Shown here piece by piece: positions 12,341 through 24,834 of a stretch of DNA of 64,000 nucleotides (positions within the stretch are counted from its first letter, which is position 1; every line of letters begins with the position of its first letter). Origin of the DNA: Desmodus rotundus (taxonomy: Eukaryota; Chordata; Mammalia; Chiroptera; Phyllostomidae); the NCBI RefSeq assembly GCF_022682495.2, contig NC_071393.1, positions 103,558,304 to 103,622,303 of the forward strand, in the 5' to 3' direction. Below the pieces are notes generated by a model. The model saw only the letters and a list, made by a program, of their open reading frames with translations. It was not told the DNA's origin and ran no database searches. The translations under genes were made by a program, and so were the position numbers.

Positions 12341-13653
12341 GGAGACTTCTGACCAAGATGGTGGCATAGGTAAACATGGCTCACCTACTTGCACAACAAC
12401 AACAAAATTACAACTAAATTATAGAACAACCATCACTCAGCAGAAATCAAGTTGAATGGAAGTCTGATAACTACAGAATTAAAGAAACAACATCCATCCA
12501 GTCTGGTAGGAGGGGCTGACACACAGAGTGGGCTGGTCCCACACAAATGTGTGGTAGATAAAAATCTGGGAGAGATATCTCAGGAGCGAGGAGTACCAGC
12601 CCCACACCAGGACCCCCCAGCCCAGGGTTCCAGTGCCAGGAAGATAAGTCCCCATAACTTCTGGCTGCAAAAATCAGCACAGATTGAGTCAGTGGAAGAA
12701 ACTTCTAGGGTCCCATGCAGTTCCTCTGAACCCATCCATGGATTCATTCAGCCTCAATCCCTCTGAGCTCCAGCACTGAGGTAGCAGCTTTAAAGGCACC
12801 AGTGGCATACAGGGAGTAACTGAAGTGGCTGGCATCAAGGTAAGAACTAGAAGACAGCTTTCTCCCAGACAGAAAGGCAAAGGCGGACAACGCCACAGAG
12901 CCAGCAGGGTGCCATATCTGTGACTCCATCAACCTGGCCAACACCATGTGCCCCACCCTGGAGATCCCCTGAGGCTCCCTCCCACCCAATGTTTAGCTGT
13001 TATCAGTAGCTTTTCCATATGAATGGCTGGTCTTGGCTAATGCTTCACAACTCCCTAAATCCTCTCAAACAAGAAATAACTGACCCCAGCGAGCCCCAGC
13101 AGCCAGCCTAGATTCACAGTTTGGCTTTGCCTGGGAATCTCCAAGCCCTGCACAAGTAGCAGCCATCTCAGATTGCTCTATAGCTCAGGCAGGGTGGCTC
13201 CTGGAAAAACACAGGTGGAACTGACCTTGGCCTGCACCACCCAGGAAGCTCCAGGGCCTGGGAACCCAGTGAACAGCTACAGACTACATCGGAGCACCAT
13301 GATTCTTCCCCTGCACAGCTGATCCTCCATGGAGGGCCAAAGTTGGTGATAAGTGGTCACAGTCAATCCTTGCAACTGACCAGCCTGGGTAAATCTCTCC
13401 CATTGATCTGCCAACAGCAACCAAGGCTCAACTACAAGAGGAAGGTGTCTTCGGTCCACAAAAACGGTGTACCTCAAGTACCTTGGGTGATAGGGGAAGC
13501 TGTACCGCTGGATCCTACACAAGACACCAACTACATTAGGCCGTGATACAAAGACATGGAGTCAAAGCAGCTCTACCTAATACACAGAAACAAACACAGG
13601 GAGTCTGCCAAAATGAAGAGACAAAGAAACATGGCCCAAATGAAAGAACAGAT
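12341..13653 (+). mobile_element. L1 5' UTR fragment, cut just after ORF1 start
   Basis: It begins with a typical L1 start ('ggagacttctgaccaagatgg') and runs through about 1.29 kb of L1 5' UTR. It reaches the ORF1 initiator at 13631-13633, where the first residues MAQMKEQ are identical to the start of the HAL1 ORF1 at 58840. The match stops at about 13653, so ORF1, ORF2 and the 3' UTR are absent. Most L1 copies are 5'-truncated; this one is 3'-deleted, presumably by later deletion. Open frames in the 5' UTR (for example 12452-12766) are shadows, not genes. Confidence 0.75.
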
Positions 13654-13654
13654 G

Positions 13655-14500
13655 TTCTTCTAGGTTATTTGCATGTCTTGGCTATTGTACAAGTTAATAT
13701 CTAAGTTACCTAATTCCATAAGCCTCTGGTTGAAAAGATCTCATCACCTCCCTTTTAACATTTCACAGGGTGAAAACTCTCCAAACAGAGGGAGGAACAG
13801 GGAAAAGTCACTAAAATATGTTTAAGGAACACTGAAAATTCTAGTTGATCTAGAGATGGGTCCTCAAACATCTCAGATGAACTCAGTATTTCCCATTGAC
13901 ATGCTTTCATTCTTTTTCCCTTTTATGAATCTTTCAGAGCCAGCTTTGAATGTTTATTTTCTTACTTTGCCAGGAAGAAATTTAGAATTTCAAAATGATG
14001 GCCTCTTTCTGCCTCAAAACTTTATTATCAGAGGGCTGCTGTGTTCTGTTCCTTGGCCTGGTAGTAGGTTCACACATGTTCTTCAGGATAGATCATCGGT
14101 CTACACCTTTTTTCATGTTTTCAGTTTTCTGATGTGCATGTGTGCTTCACATTAAGAAGATTAAAATTATTAAAAGCAGAAAGAAGTGCTTTTAGTAATT
14201 TTTAACCTTTTTATTGTTGGTCACTAATAATTAGGAGTCAAATTGAAGCACCGTTGAAAATGAAAGAGCCCCTTTATTCTTTTTGATAATCTGAGATTTC
14301 AGGGAACAACTTTAAAATTTGAAAACAGGTTTTCACATTCCCTGTTCCTCTGTCACTCATTTGAGAACATTTAGGAAAAGATCGACTCATTTAAAAGCTA
14401 TTTTTTACATATTTAGAATTTAGAAAAATTCTGGAAATACTTTACCAAATGCTACTCAGCCCCATTTTTCCCACTTCACTATTGAAATAAATATGTATTT
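13655..14500. other. AT-rich intergenic, possibly old L1 remnant
   Basis: The 'tcttggctattgtacaagtt' block at about 13677 recalls antisense L1M 3' sequence, but the rest is not recognisable. A 99-codon frame at 13856-14155 has no domain. Confidence 0.3.
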
Positions 14501-14515
14501 TAAACTTAGTAATGT

Positions 14516-14726
14516 GCCCTGACCACTGTGGCCCAGTTGGTTAGGCATCGTTCCATGAAGCAGAAGGTCGCTGGTTTGATTCCCCAGCAGGGTATATGCC
14601 TGGGTTAGGTGTTCAGTCCCCAGTAAGAGTATAAGCGAGAGCCAACCAATCAATGCTTTTCTCCCTTTCTTTCTCCCTCCACTCCGCTCTCTCTAAAAAA
14701 TATACATAAATAAAATCTTTAAAAAA
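14516..14726 (+). repeat. VES-type SINE with target duplication
   Basis: It starts 'gccctgaccactgtggccca', has B-box-like 'ggtcgctggtttgattcccc', a pyrimidine tract ('ctccctttctttctccctcc'), and an A-rich end with 'ataaataaaatc'. It is flanked by near-identical direct repeats, 'taaacttagtaatgtg' (14501-14516) and 'taaacttaataacgtg' (14727-14742), consistent with L1-mediated insertion. Confidence 0.9.
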
Positions 14727-14744
14727 TAAACTTAATAACGTGAT

Positions 14745-15485
14745 CTAGATATTTGTTTTAACTCTACCACGTTCATTGTTTCAAGACGTGTGGATTTCCA
14801 TCTGCAGAGTTTGCAGTCGGATTCCGAAACAGGGGCCTAGCTCCGAACAAGAGCCCATGGACATTGTTAAGACCCACTTTCATGAGGATGTAATCCAACT
14901 CTAGAAGCAACAACAGCTTGAGTATGCCAGATTTGGGGGTCAAAATCCCTTTTGGTCTGTGAAGAGGGTTGAGATTTTAATCAACTATTTTCTAGCCCAA
15001 AGAATCCCATATGGTGTTGGGTCGTTTTGAACATGGGAATACTTCAACACTGCACGTCGCTTTTGTTTCTCCCCCTAAAGGAGAGCCCCAGCACCTCCTA
15101 TTTAAGGAGCTGCAGTGGATGGAAGCTACTCCCAAGAGCCCGTTGATATCTGCTGGCAGAGCTACCCAAGCAAGTCATGCGTGAGCAGTTTCCTTGCTAA
15201 TGTTTTGGCATGTCATGATTATGTACTGCTAAGTCTTTGTCAGGAATCGACCTGTTGCCAGTGTTTGTTGTTCATGCCTGTTGTTATTAATTTTCTTTAT
15301 TCCCCTCCCTATAGCAAACATGCTCTGTTGTAAAAGATAAGGAGAAAACAAGCAAGGAAGCTCAAGGTTGCTGTCCTTCCCCTTGGCTTGCAAGAGCACA
15401 GGGAGATGAGGTGCAGGACAAGGGGAGAGGAGTGTATCCAACAACCTCAAAAAAGGAAGTTCATTGGTGTGAATTCCTACATCTA
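14745..15485. other. Intergenic, nothing recognised
   Basis: No gene. Contains 'cctatttaagga' at about 15100, but without a recognisable transcript it should not be read as a promoter. Confidence 0.4.
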
Positions 15486-15488
15486 AAG

Positions 15489-15650
15489 CAGTTGTACGCC
15501 ACCTCGATTGCCCACTGGAATCACTTGTAGAGATTTGAAAAGGCTGAGATCTGGACCCCTCTCCCACCATGCAGTGTCTGGGGAGAGCATCAGGGGTTTT
15601 TTAAGTTCACGAGGTGGAGCTGATGTGAAATCAAGGTTGGAGAACCACTG
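15489..15650 (-). mobile_element. MER5-type hAT MITE
   Basis: Terminal repeats are 'cagttgtacgcc' at the left and 'caaggttggagaaccactg' at the right. The interior carries the MER5 order ('ggaatcacttgtagagattt', 'gaggtggagctgatgtgaaa'). It is an old, non-autonomous DNA transposon of about 160 bp, near the usual MER5 length. Confidence 0.7.
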
Positions 15651-15795
15651 CCGCAGACTCGGTGAGACAGCAGGACGGCCGTGTGCTCTTTGATCTTCCT
15701 TATCATGGAATTGTGTCCTCTCCGTCATCCTGGGACCATATTACATCCGCCGAGGACCTGCAAGTCAGCCTGTCTTGCGCTCTCTTTTGAGGCAG

Positions 15796-15985
15796 CTATG
15801 ATGTGACAGAAAGAGTACTGGATCTATGTCCAGGGACTGGACTCTTCTGCTCATAGTTAAGTAAACTACGACAAGTCACGCACAAGTTAAGGCAGCACGC
15901 TGGGCTCCTTTTTCTAAGACACCAGACTTGGGAAAATTCAGTGACCATTATGACTATACCTACCTCAGTTACAGGCATATGGCAA
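15796..15985 (+). repeat. MIR SINE
   Basis: It reads 'gtgacagaaagagtactgga' followed by 'actcttctgctcatagttaa' and the MIR 3' portion. The order is MIR sense orientation, strongly diverged. Confidence 0.6.
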
Positions 15986-15989
15986 AACA

Positions 15990-16770
15990 CAGTAAACATT
16001 TTTGGTTTTGTTTCTGTTTTATGGATAAAGGGACAAAGGGACAAAGTAACTGCCTTGAGCTCTTTCTATTGTATCTGAGGCCATTAGATTTCTTGGCTGG
16101 GTGTAGATTTTTCATAATTGGACACATTGACAACATACCGTTTGCCTCTATCCATTGGCTATCCCATGTTCCCTACCCCTATCAACATAGAAGCACATCC
16201 ACTCACAGCCGTGGCTCAAGAGGATCTACAGTCCAGGAGCAAACAGATACGTTCATGCTGCCTCAGGACTTCCAGGGCGTGGACTGCTTACCAATCACAG
16301 CTCTGAAAACATCCCACTCTGGGGTCCCAGACAATCTATCTACATCTCCTCTCTATCTCTTCCATCGCCAAAATGAAAAAATTCCACTGGAGATTAATTC
16401 TTGCCTGCATGACGCTTTAAAGATTAAAATGCACTACATTAAAAAAGCAAAGCATTAACCATAGGGAGGAATAGGAAAATCACCAAGGGAAGAGGTAATA
16501 ACAAGCGAATCAGCCAGAAGGTAAGCCTTTGTGAAGAATGAGCTACACAATTGATACGAACTTAAATTTGCTGTCTTGATTCCTGGAGTACCTGTCGTTT
16601 ACCTGGTGGAGACTTAACTAAAAACAGATTTCCAGGCAAAGCTGCTATGTTTCTATAAAGGGCAAGCACATTTTTTAAATTAAAAAAAAAACAAAAAACC
16701 AAGGTAACTTAGTTCTTAGGTGAGCATTGGGGCACTTTTTATCTCTCCCTTCCTGTCCTCTCTGTGATTC
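15990..16770. other. Intergenic, nothing recognised
   Basis: The 176-codon frame at 15928-16458 is the longest non-transposon frame on the left half, but it begins inside the MIR and has no recognised domain or coding signature. I read it as chance. Confidence 0.4.
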
Positions 16771-16775
16771 TTTCT

Positions 16776-16776
<1 letters not shown>

Positions 16777-16807
<31 letters not shown>

Positions 16808-16808
16808 T
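16777..16808. repeat. (TC)n microsatellite
   Basis: An almost uninterrupted run of CT dinucleotides directly visible in the sequence. Confidence 0.95.
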
Positions 16809-16809
16809 C

Positions 16810-18320
16810 CCCCCTCTCATCTATTAATCTTCACATTCAAACATGCCACAGCTGGTGGTGTTTTAAGTCATGCATTAGTACGGCTAAATATCTACCTGTG
16901 CAAAGAAGTGTTTTCTCTCCAACGCTACCAAAAGTGCTTAGGGGCCACAAAATATTCTGAAAGCAGAAAACACTGTCAGGGAACAATATAGACTCTTGTC
17001 TCTTACTACTACCCTCAAAGATTCTAAAGTTCCCCAAATGTCTCTTGTTGGGTTAAATACATGCTAAATCAGGTACATGTTTTCTAGAAAACTGCATCAT
17101 CAGCTAGGAGAACATTCTTTACTCAACTTAAAGTCTGCCTCTCCTAAAATGCCTTCACTACATCTTGGGACAACTACATTTCACATTTCCATGAAGGCCC
17201 AAGCCTAACTTCCTTCAAAAAAACCTTTGCTGCCACAAACTACACTGCAATAACTCCTCTCCAGAATTTTAAAGCAAAAAAATAACAATTAAATAAACTC
17301 TTAACAGGCCAATTTAGATATGACAAAAGTAATGATTGGTTGCCTGCGCAGCACTGTTCTCAGAGATGGTGGTGGGTGGGAAGACTGGCTGTATGTATGG
17401 ATGGGAAAAAAGAGACCCGGCAGGTAACCCCATCGGGAAGCAGGGAAGCTAAGAGTGGTCATCACATCCCCAGTTTTCCTGGGTCAAGCTACTGAAATGG
17501 ATGCCCACTATTTTGGAGATTCCTGGCATTACTGTCTCTTTCCTGGAAGTCCCCTTAACCCCGGGGCCCAGAATCATTCTATGTACAGTATATGTAAGTC
17601 AGTGTAGACAACTGCCACCAGGTGGCACCAAACTGCGGCCAGGACTTGGCGGATTTACGTGGCACAGACCCCTGGAACTCCCAGATGGCTACTTGGGCAA
17701 CCTCACTCTGGTCCTTTCATTAATCTTGCAATATGATGCCAGGTTTTAAGCAAGTGAATTTTTGGGACCATGCGTCTCTCGTCATGAAAAGAGCTTTATT
17801 CTACTTATTATTGCAGTCGATTTTTTATACAGCGTTATTTTTTAAGTTGTATATTCCCACCCCTGGCCATATCGCAAACTCACTGGGTAGAGGAATTATG
17901 TTTTCTATCCCTCTGTTACACCCCAGTGTATAGTGTCATATGGAGGAGGGGTAAATATTCAACAATTTCCGGTCTTACTGTAAGCTTTAGTACAGTATGA
18001 ATTTTCTTAACATAGATTTCTGTAACGTCCTGGATACAAACCTGTCTACCCTAGATACTCCTTCCTCATGTACATTCCCACATACACAGGGGGCTCTCAC
18101 ATGTGGCTCTATCATTGGCCACACTCTCAGGATGCGATTTGTTCAATCCTTTATCAGAGAAGTTAACAAAGAACGAAACATCTTTATGCAAGATACCTTT
18201 GCGATTCCATTGCTCAGTAATCAACGCAACTTGGTACTCTTTCTGATTTTCTCGTTCTGTGCCTACTTATCAAACCTCTATTTATTTTTCCTATCTCTGC
18301 TAAGTGATTAGGGGGAAATA
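16810..18320. other. Intergenic, nothing recognised
   Basis: Several chance frames of 66-104 codons. No transposon ends or exon-like segments. Confidence 0.4.
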
Positions 18321-18323
18321 GAA

Positions 18324-18347
18324 AACACACACACACACACACACACA
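18324..18347. repeat. (CA)n microsatellite
   Basis: Uninterrupted CA dinucleotides, 12 units. Confidence 0.95.
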
Positions 18348-18569
18348 GTAGCAGTGCGTCCTTCTCAGGGGGAGCCACCAGCATAAAAGTCTGGAATGTG
18401 CTTGGCTTTGCACCCATCACAGCAAGGCATTAGAACTATTGGATTTAGTGTTGTGTGTCCACAGATATAAAATTAGGCCGACAGAAGTCTGGATCCGGGC
18501 CTCGCTCCATACTGCTAACTCGTAGAGCGCCGGTCGCCAAAAAGGGTTTGGAACGGTTGTCTCTCTACA

Positions 18570-18780
18570 GATGCTGCCATTCATTTGTGTGGGAACAGGA
18601 GCACTTACATCTAATTACAGTTTCTGCTTAAATTAACAGGACAGATATGACAGCAAAAACTTCTTCAGACTAACCGGTGGGGAGACCTTTCGCTGACACA
18701 GCTTATGAAGTAGTTGGCTTGCAGCAAAGTAATGTCAATTTTAAAAAGCAATTTAGAATTCATATGATTCCATCCAGCGA
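18570..18780. promoter_or_regulatory. Candidate conserved non-coding element
   Basis: No repeat signature. Contains homeodomain-like words 'atctaattacagtttc', 'cttaaattaacagg' and 'gtcaattttaaaaagcaat' within 200 bp. Unverified; called only on word content and the absence of repeats. Confidence 0.2.
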
Positions 18781-20018
18781 TTTGTGGCAGCCAGCGAAAA
18801 CTACGTGGGGTGGGGGCGGGGGAAGCACGGGGCGGGCAGGAGCCTACACCATTTTAGAAAGAAGAATAGATTATCTTACAGAGTCAACAATTTTAGAGAG
18901 ATTAGGTTATTTTACACAGAACCATTGCACAGCTAATAAGCCTGGAGCTGTCGTCTGAACCCCGACAGTTGAAATTCAGAGCCCTTCTCTTCTCATTGCC
19001 CCCGAGGATGCCTAGCGCCCTAACACACGGTGAAGTGCCACTTTATCAAATAATTAAAAGAGATTCTGTGCTTAATACTGGCTTGATGACAGTTTCACTG
19101 GCCTTCATCCTGGCCAGTCAGCTTTATGCTGTGAGATCCAAGGTGAACTGACCCTGCAGGACTCTACGAATTCCTAGAACGAGGCATTAAATAACCCACA
19201 GAATTCAGTCACTGTGAACGTCAGCCTCCAGCCAGCAAGGGTTCCAGGCTGCTCTTAGGACCGACCCACAGATTCCAGGGTTCACAGAATTTACCCCTAA
19301 ACTGCTCACTTGCCTATTCTTACCTTGTTTCATCTCTCTTGGCCACCACCCACCTACCTAACCTGCCTGTGTGATGCCTCTCACAAGATTCCAGCTGCTG
19401 TCTTCGGGACCTGGCCTCTGATGACCAGCCCCTTACCTTGATCAAACAACCTGGCTCTGGCGGGGGCTGGCTGTAGTGTCTCTCGTCCTCACACACCCAC
19501 TGCCCTAGAGACAGCTCTTGCCTGGAAGAGACCATCCCTGGAGTGACAGACACAGGGGGCTCTGATATGTTTGTTCCACTTGGAGTCTAAGAAAAACAGG
19601 GGAGGGGGGAGGCCCAGTCTTATTATTTGTGAAAATAGTTACCGAAAATCAGTTTGAAAAAGTTGTAGGGTTTCACAGCACACTGGATAGAAGTATAGAG
19701 ATATTAGAGACATAGATCCAATATATACAAATATATGTATGCAAGCACGCACATAAATCATATACATTTTCAAGAGGAACATGTCACATTTAAAATTGTA
19801 TTTTAAAATGAAGCACTTAAATAAAGTTCTCTTAATTGCTCATCCTAAGTCCTGACAGGAGGACAGGAAGTTCCTCTTTGAAAGGCGTAGCTCTGGGGGC
19901 TGAACAGAGGGGTCAGCCCCCTCTGCTGACCTGTCTACAACTAAATTACCTTTATTTCTTATGTGCCATAATATTCTATAGTTCAGGATGACAGACGCGT
20001 TCCCAGAAGTTCCTAGGT
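18781..20018. other. Intergenic, nothing recognised
   Basis: Contains a G-rich patch near 18808-18835. No supported gene or transposon. Confidence 0.4.
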
Positions 20019-21151
20019 CAGAGTTCAGCAAACCAAAGCCCACGGGCCCAAACCTTCCTCACCGCCCGTGTTTGTGCATTAGGTGCTGCTGGCACGGAGC
20101 CGTGCTCATTTGTTTACGTGCGGTCCACAGCCACTTCCACACCGCCATGGCTGAGCTGAGTGAGTAGCTGCTACCGAGATCGCGTGGCCCTTCAAAGAAA
20201 AAACTGTCTCCCTTATCTACTCAACTTCCAACACCAAATGTGTGGCTGTTTCCTCCCATACCAACCAACCCTCCGGCTCTGCAGACACCAACTCGGTGCC
20301 CTACGATGCAGTTCTGACACTAATTTCTCAGGGGTAGCACACGCCCCCAGGTTCAAGGCCCAATCTCACAAGATTGCCCCCTCTTCAGACACCAATCGGA
20401 AGTCCCAGGTTTTCAACTGTACTTCTGATGCACCGGTTATAAATTGGGGTTCCTACAACCCCCTCCTCAAGTCTGATAATTTGCTAAAACAGCTCACAGA
20501 ACTCAGGAAAACCCTTGGGCGACTTGGCTTATTATGAAGACTATAGTAGGGGGAACAGATGAGCAGCCAGATGAAGAGGTACGTAGGGTGAGGTCAAACA
20601 ACCTTTTGGCCTGAGAGTCCCGAGTGCAGGAGCTTCTGTCCTAGTGAAGGTGGGATGTGCCACCCCCCGCCCCCCGTGGGGCTGTGGTCACTAATACAGC
20701 TGTCTGAACCCTGAAGTGCAGATTTTTATGGCGGCTTCATCACGTAGGTGTGATTGATTATAAACTCAACTCCAGCCCCAGAGGATAGGGGGCAGGGCTG
20801 AAAGTTCCAAGCCTCTAATCATGGCTTGGTCCTTCTGAGGACCAGCCCCCGTCTAAGCCATCTAGGCGCGCACAGCCACCAGCCACCTTGTCGCACACAA
20901 CAGACACTGTCAGCGCTCCCGAGATTCCCAGGGCCTCTCGAGCTCTTATGTCAGGAACCTGAGTCAAAGATCAAGTATTAGAGCAGAAGCTGCTCCCAGC
21001 ACCTCTATCGCTCAGGAAATCACAGGGTTTTAGGGGCTCTGTACAGGCACCGAGGACACAGATCACATATACTTCTTCAATCATACCCCCGCAACCTGAG
21101 GTATTTATCATCTGGCCCTTCCCAGAAGAAGTCAGCCGACACCCCATGCTG
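20019..21151. mobile_element. hAT element split by a later insertion
   Basis: The left piece (20019-20199) starts 'cagagttcagcaaacc' and continues 'gcccacgggccc'. The right piece (21098-21151) ends with sequence whose complement starts cagcatggggtgtcggc and continues 'gggccagatgataaatacc'. These are the two ends of one old mammalian hAT-type MITE, whose typical form has complementary 'CAG..GTCGGCAAAC' termini. About 0.9 kb of unrelated sequence (20200-21097) lies between them. Confidence 0.6.
20200..21097 (-). mobile_element. LTR-like repeat nested in a hAT element
   Basis: The blocks 'agctcacagaactcaggaaa', 'acagatgagcagccagatga', 'tatggcggcttcatcacgta' and 'accagcccccgtctaagcca' are familiar from a dispersed mammalian LTR-type repeat seen in reverse orientation, but I cannot name the family. 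No retroviral coding region is present. The 125-codon frame at 20160-20537 lies across it and is not a gene. Confidence 0.4.
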
Positions 21152-21154
21152 GAT

Positions 21155-22120
21155 GACCAATATGGGGCATGTTGGCTTACAACGTAGGTTTTACCACGAA
21201 AAAGGAGCCTCATGGTAGGTCTACGTGAAGGCTAGAAAAACCTCCCCTCCGATTCTAGAATTCAGGACAGACTGCTCCAGAGAGCTGGGTTTTAAATGCA
21301 TACACTTCACAGTCAATTATTGAAAATTCAACCTTGCACTAAAATACCGAGACCTCTTTGCCAGTTACTTTGTCCAGGGGGCACTCGAGTTATGAAATAA
21401 AGTCATCATCCTTTATTCGCAGCCTCAGACTAGCGAGAGTACATATTTGCCTGGTTGATTTAAATAATGAAGAATAACTAGGGGGGAAAGAGTAGCTCAC
21501 AGGGTTAATAATATAAAATCTCCATTTCCTTGGAAGTGAAGACAAAAAGAGTTGAGGAAAGGAATAGTGATAAATATTTATTTTTCCTTAGAGGAAAAAA
21601 AAACATTGCTTTCAGATAAGTTAAACAATTACTTATTTAAATACCATTGTGTGTAATAATGACACAGGTCTGTAAATTAGTGGTTTCTGCCCTTCTAAAA
21701 TCTCTTCCAGACACAGAAGATAATTCCAAAACATGCACAATGAAAAAAACAAAACACTTTTTTACAGGTTAACTTCAGGGAGACGAATGGGGCTCCTGAA
21801 GCCCACAGCACTGGCGCTGACGGAGCAGAGTGGGGGAGGTGAAGAAAGTGCATGTGCACTCGTGATCATGAAGGAAACCGACTCCAAAACCTTGGGCACC
21901 TGCATAAAAATCTGATCTCCTTTGAGTCTGATTCTCATTTTGTTCATTTCACCCCTCCCCCCGCCTTTAAAAAGGTGTTTCTGTCTTACCGATGCTAGAC
22001 TATTGTTCAGATTACTCGTCAGGTTGCAGAAAAGAGAGTACAGTTTACAGCATCTCAGTTACACAACTAACACACTGTCTAACACTCATCGCTCCAAGGT
22101 ACAGGTAGAAAAGGCTTTGG
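21155..22120. other. AT-rich intergenic, nothing recognised
   Basis: No gene or clear repeat apart from short A runs. Confidence 0.4.
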
Positions 22121-22124
22121 GCTG

Positions 22125-22245
22125 GAAATCACAAGCAGTGATGGGGGTCTCGTCTCTCCTTCTGCCTAGCTGTGTGATCTTAGGCCTGTTCTGCGCCTCA
22201 GGTTCCTCACCTGAAAAATGTGGATCAAGAAAGAAGCCCCAACCT
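22125..22245 (+). repeat. MIR SINE fragment
   Basis: The blocks 'gctgtgtgatcttaggcctg', 'cgcctcaggttcctcacctg' and 'aaaaatgtggatcaag' are the sense MIR core. Confidence 0.65.
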
Positions 22246-22249
22246 ACCA

Positions 22250-24005
22250 AAATGCTAAGCTGCAGGAGTAAAATAAAAAAGAAGATGAACGCTAGTTCTT
22301 AAAAAGTTAGAGTTTTAATAAAAATGGGCATTCCTCCCCCAGTGGTATGTGCTCTCAATTCAATTTATCAAACATCAATTGGCCATGTTAACACAGAAAA
22401 CCCCGAGTAGTTTTGATGTACCAAGATTAACAATCGGCTCCTGCCTTCCCCCCGCCGTCATTCTCAAATGGTGCTGGTTGTAGCCTTCTGTGGGAGGGCC
22501 TGAGGCTTGGGGGGAAAAACAATGGGTAGCAGGAAAGCTGAAGGTGGGGCCCCACATTCCCATATCCTCCTAGCCCAATCTCCCACCATTGGACCAATGC
22601 AAGCAGAAGTAATTATCTGGGAGATTTTAGAAATTACTGTCATTTTCTTGTCAGTACCAGACAGCTACACGATCCAGAATTATCCACATTGACATGTAAG
22701 CCAGGGGGAAAAGTTGCTACAGATTGTTCCAAGCACAGGTGGGAAAAGGGTAGATTTGTATGGTTCATTTTTACCCAGTACCCAGCAGCTGGTTGAACAG
22801 GATCACCCTGGCCGTTTCCTTATAATTTGGTCACTCATAGTTCAGCCAATTTATTTTTTCAGCCCCCACTTGCCACATGAATAATGCTGACAAAGGTTGG
22901 CTTTAAATTGGGTGGAAGACCAAACACCACTGGCACTCAGCTGAAGTACTCGGTGGTGAGGAAATGAAACAACTCTAGCACGTTGGCTTTCATGATAAAG
23001 TGTTGGCGACTGGTTCGTTGCCACCCCGCAGAATCTTGAGTTGTGACCAGATGGAGAGGGGACCTTGCTTAGTATGGAGCCATCCTCTCTGAGCCTCCGA
23101 GTCAGACAGTCAGAAACCACTTCTGAACGCGCAGGTTCTGAATGTCTGTCGGCCTCACCAATCGGAAACATTCTTTCAGGACTCAAGACCAATAATAAGG
23201 TAAGGAAATGTTTTCCCCATGTCTTCCTTATGTGACTACTCAGGTATTAATATGCAAACCAAGAAAATACACATTACTGGCTGTCAGTAAGAAGTGCCAT
23301 TTTTACGCAAACCCCCAGCACATTTTGAAAGCGGGAAGTGACACAGAACCCTACTTAGAGAGTGAGTATGACCAGCAGTCCCTCAGAGAGCCACTCCAGC
23401 GGATAAAGAAAGTGATAGAAATGAAAATTTTAGCCTTCAGCGCACTGGCACTATCCTCCTTCAGGCCACCAATATGCATTATGATCAAAGGGAAGGCAAT
23501 TTAAATGTGTTGGGCGGAATTTTTTCCCCAGCCTATGGGCAAGGCTGTTTTATTTGCTTGACCCTCTCTAGTCCTAAAACTATTTATGGTCAGATATTAC
23601 CAAACGTGTGAAGAGCCACAGAACAAAATTACATTTCTTTTCACCAAGGGTAGGGGAAATAAGTTAATTTCATGCTATTTCTTGAGGTCTGATAACAAAA
23701 TGCACATTTATCCGGGAAGAGAAATTATAGGCTTCTCTCCCCAAAATTGTTAGGCCTGAAAGTAAAAGCCCTTGAACCCAGGGAGTGGATGAAGTGGAGG
23801 TCTGAGAGTGCAACCAGCTGGATGGAGAACCCAACGGCAGCAGGTGGGGCTGCTTTCGGAGCCCAGGGCCTTTGATGATGGCTCCTTCACTGGGTGAGGA
23901 CTGTGAGGGTACCTGAGAGAAGCCCCTGAAGATCGCCACTTCTACTCGTAACGAACCCAGGAGAGAACACCGGCGGCCGCAGCTTCTTAGGTAGCTGACT
24001 TCCAG
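22250..24005. other. Intergenic, nothing recognised
   Basis: Mixed unique-looking sequence. A 119-codon frame (23670-24029) on the minus strand has no identifiable domain. Confidence 0.4.
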
Positions 24006-24007
24006 AT

Positions 24008-24199
24008 CAGTGGTTTTACCTTTTAGCAAGCATCAGAATTACCCAGCGAGCTGGTTAAAGCACAGATTGCTGGGCCTACCCCCAGAGCTTTGAATGGGGA
24101 AGTTCGGGGGTGGAGCTGATGATTTGTTTGCATTTTCAACAAGTCCCCGTGGTGATGCCGCAGCTGCTGGTCTGGCATCACACTTTGAGAATCACTTTG
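24008..24199 (+). mobile_element. MER5-type hAT MITE
   Basis: It begins 'cagtggttttacc', has the typical interior 'catcagaattacccagcgag' and 'ggtggagctgatgatttg', and ends 'ttgagaatcacttt'. About 190 bp, near full length for MER5A. Confidence 0.75.
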
Positions 24200-24204
24200 T
24201 CCTA

Positions 24205-24825
24205 GATCAAGACAAAGACAGTCTTAGAACAGGAAAGAGTAAATAACCCCCTAGATTTCGTGCGGAACTGTAGTTGCACAGCAGATTCCATCATACGGCG
24301 TTGATGAACAACCCCGAGTTCTACTCAGACATTGCCTTGGATTGCTGTTTTTAGCACTCTCACAGCCCCAGGGAATTATAGACCAAGAAAGGGGCCTGTG
24401 ACAGCTGAGAGACTGGTGGACCCCAGGCTAAGATGGGGTGATCTTGAGAGCAAACTCTACTCCAATATCCTCCAAGCCACATGGCTCACTCTGAGGATCA
24501 CAAGCAGAAGTGGCTTAATCTAGAGCCTTACCCAGGGTCGGATCCACAAATGCTGCGGTCCATGCAAAGGTCTCTGACGCCAGACTCCGGGGCAGAGCGC
24601 CCGGTGAGTGCCATTCCCAGGGGCTGGTGGCGATGACTCTTGAGCCAAGGCTTCAGACAGGCCGGAGGATGACCTCAGCACATGTGTTCTTAAAAAACCC
24701 ATAGACCAAGAGCAGATGGCTTAGAACTATCGCCAAATAACCCAGCCCTTTCATGCTATGCAGAAGAGATTTAACATGCCTTCCCTGTTTTATGGGCCTA
24801 GGAGGGGGTAGGGAGGAAATCCTTT
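24205..24825. other. Intergenic, nothing recognised
   Basis: No gene or repeat termini recognised. Confidence 0.4.
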
Positions 24826-24834
24826 GCACAGCAT

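Noticed and set aside
12452..13546. Several frames of 60-104 codons
   Set aside because: They lie in the L1 5' UTR on both strands and have no protein similarity I recognise.
15928..16458. 176-codon open frame on the plus strand
   Set aside because: It begins within a MIR, shows no domain, no exon-type boundaries, and its composition looks like ordinary non-coding sequence.
20971..21213. 80-codon minus-strand frame with cysteines
   Set aside because: It crosses the junction of the LTR-like repeat and the hAT right end.
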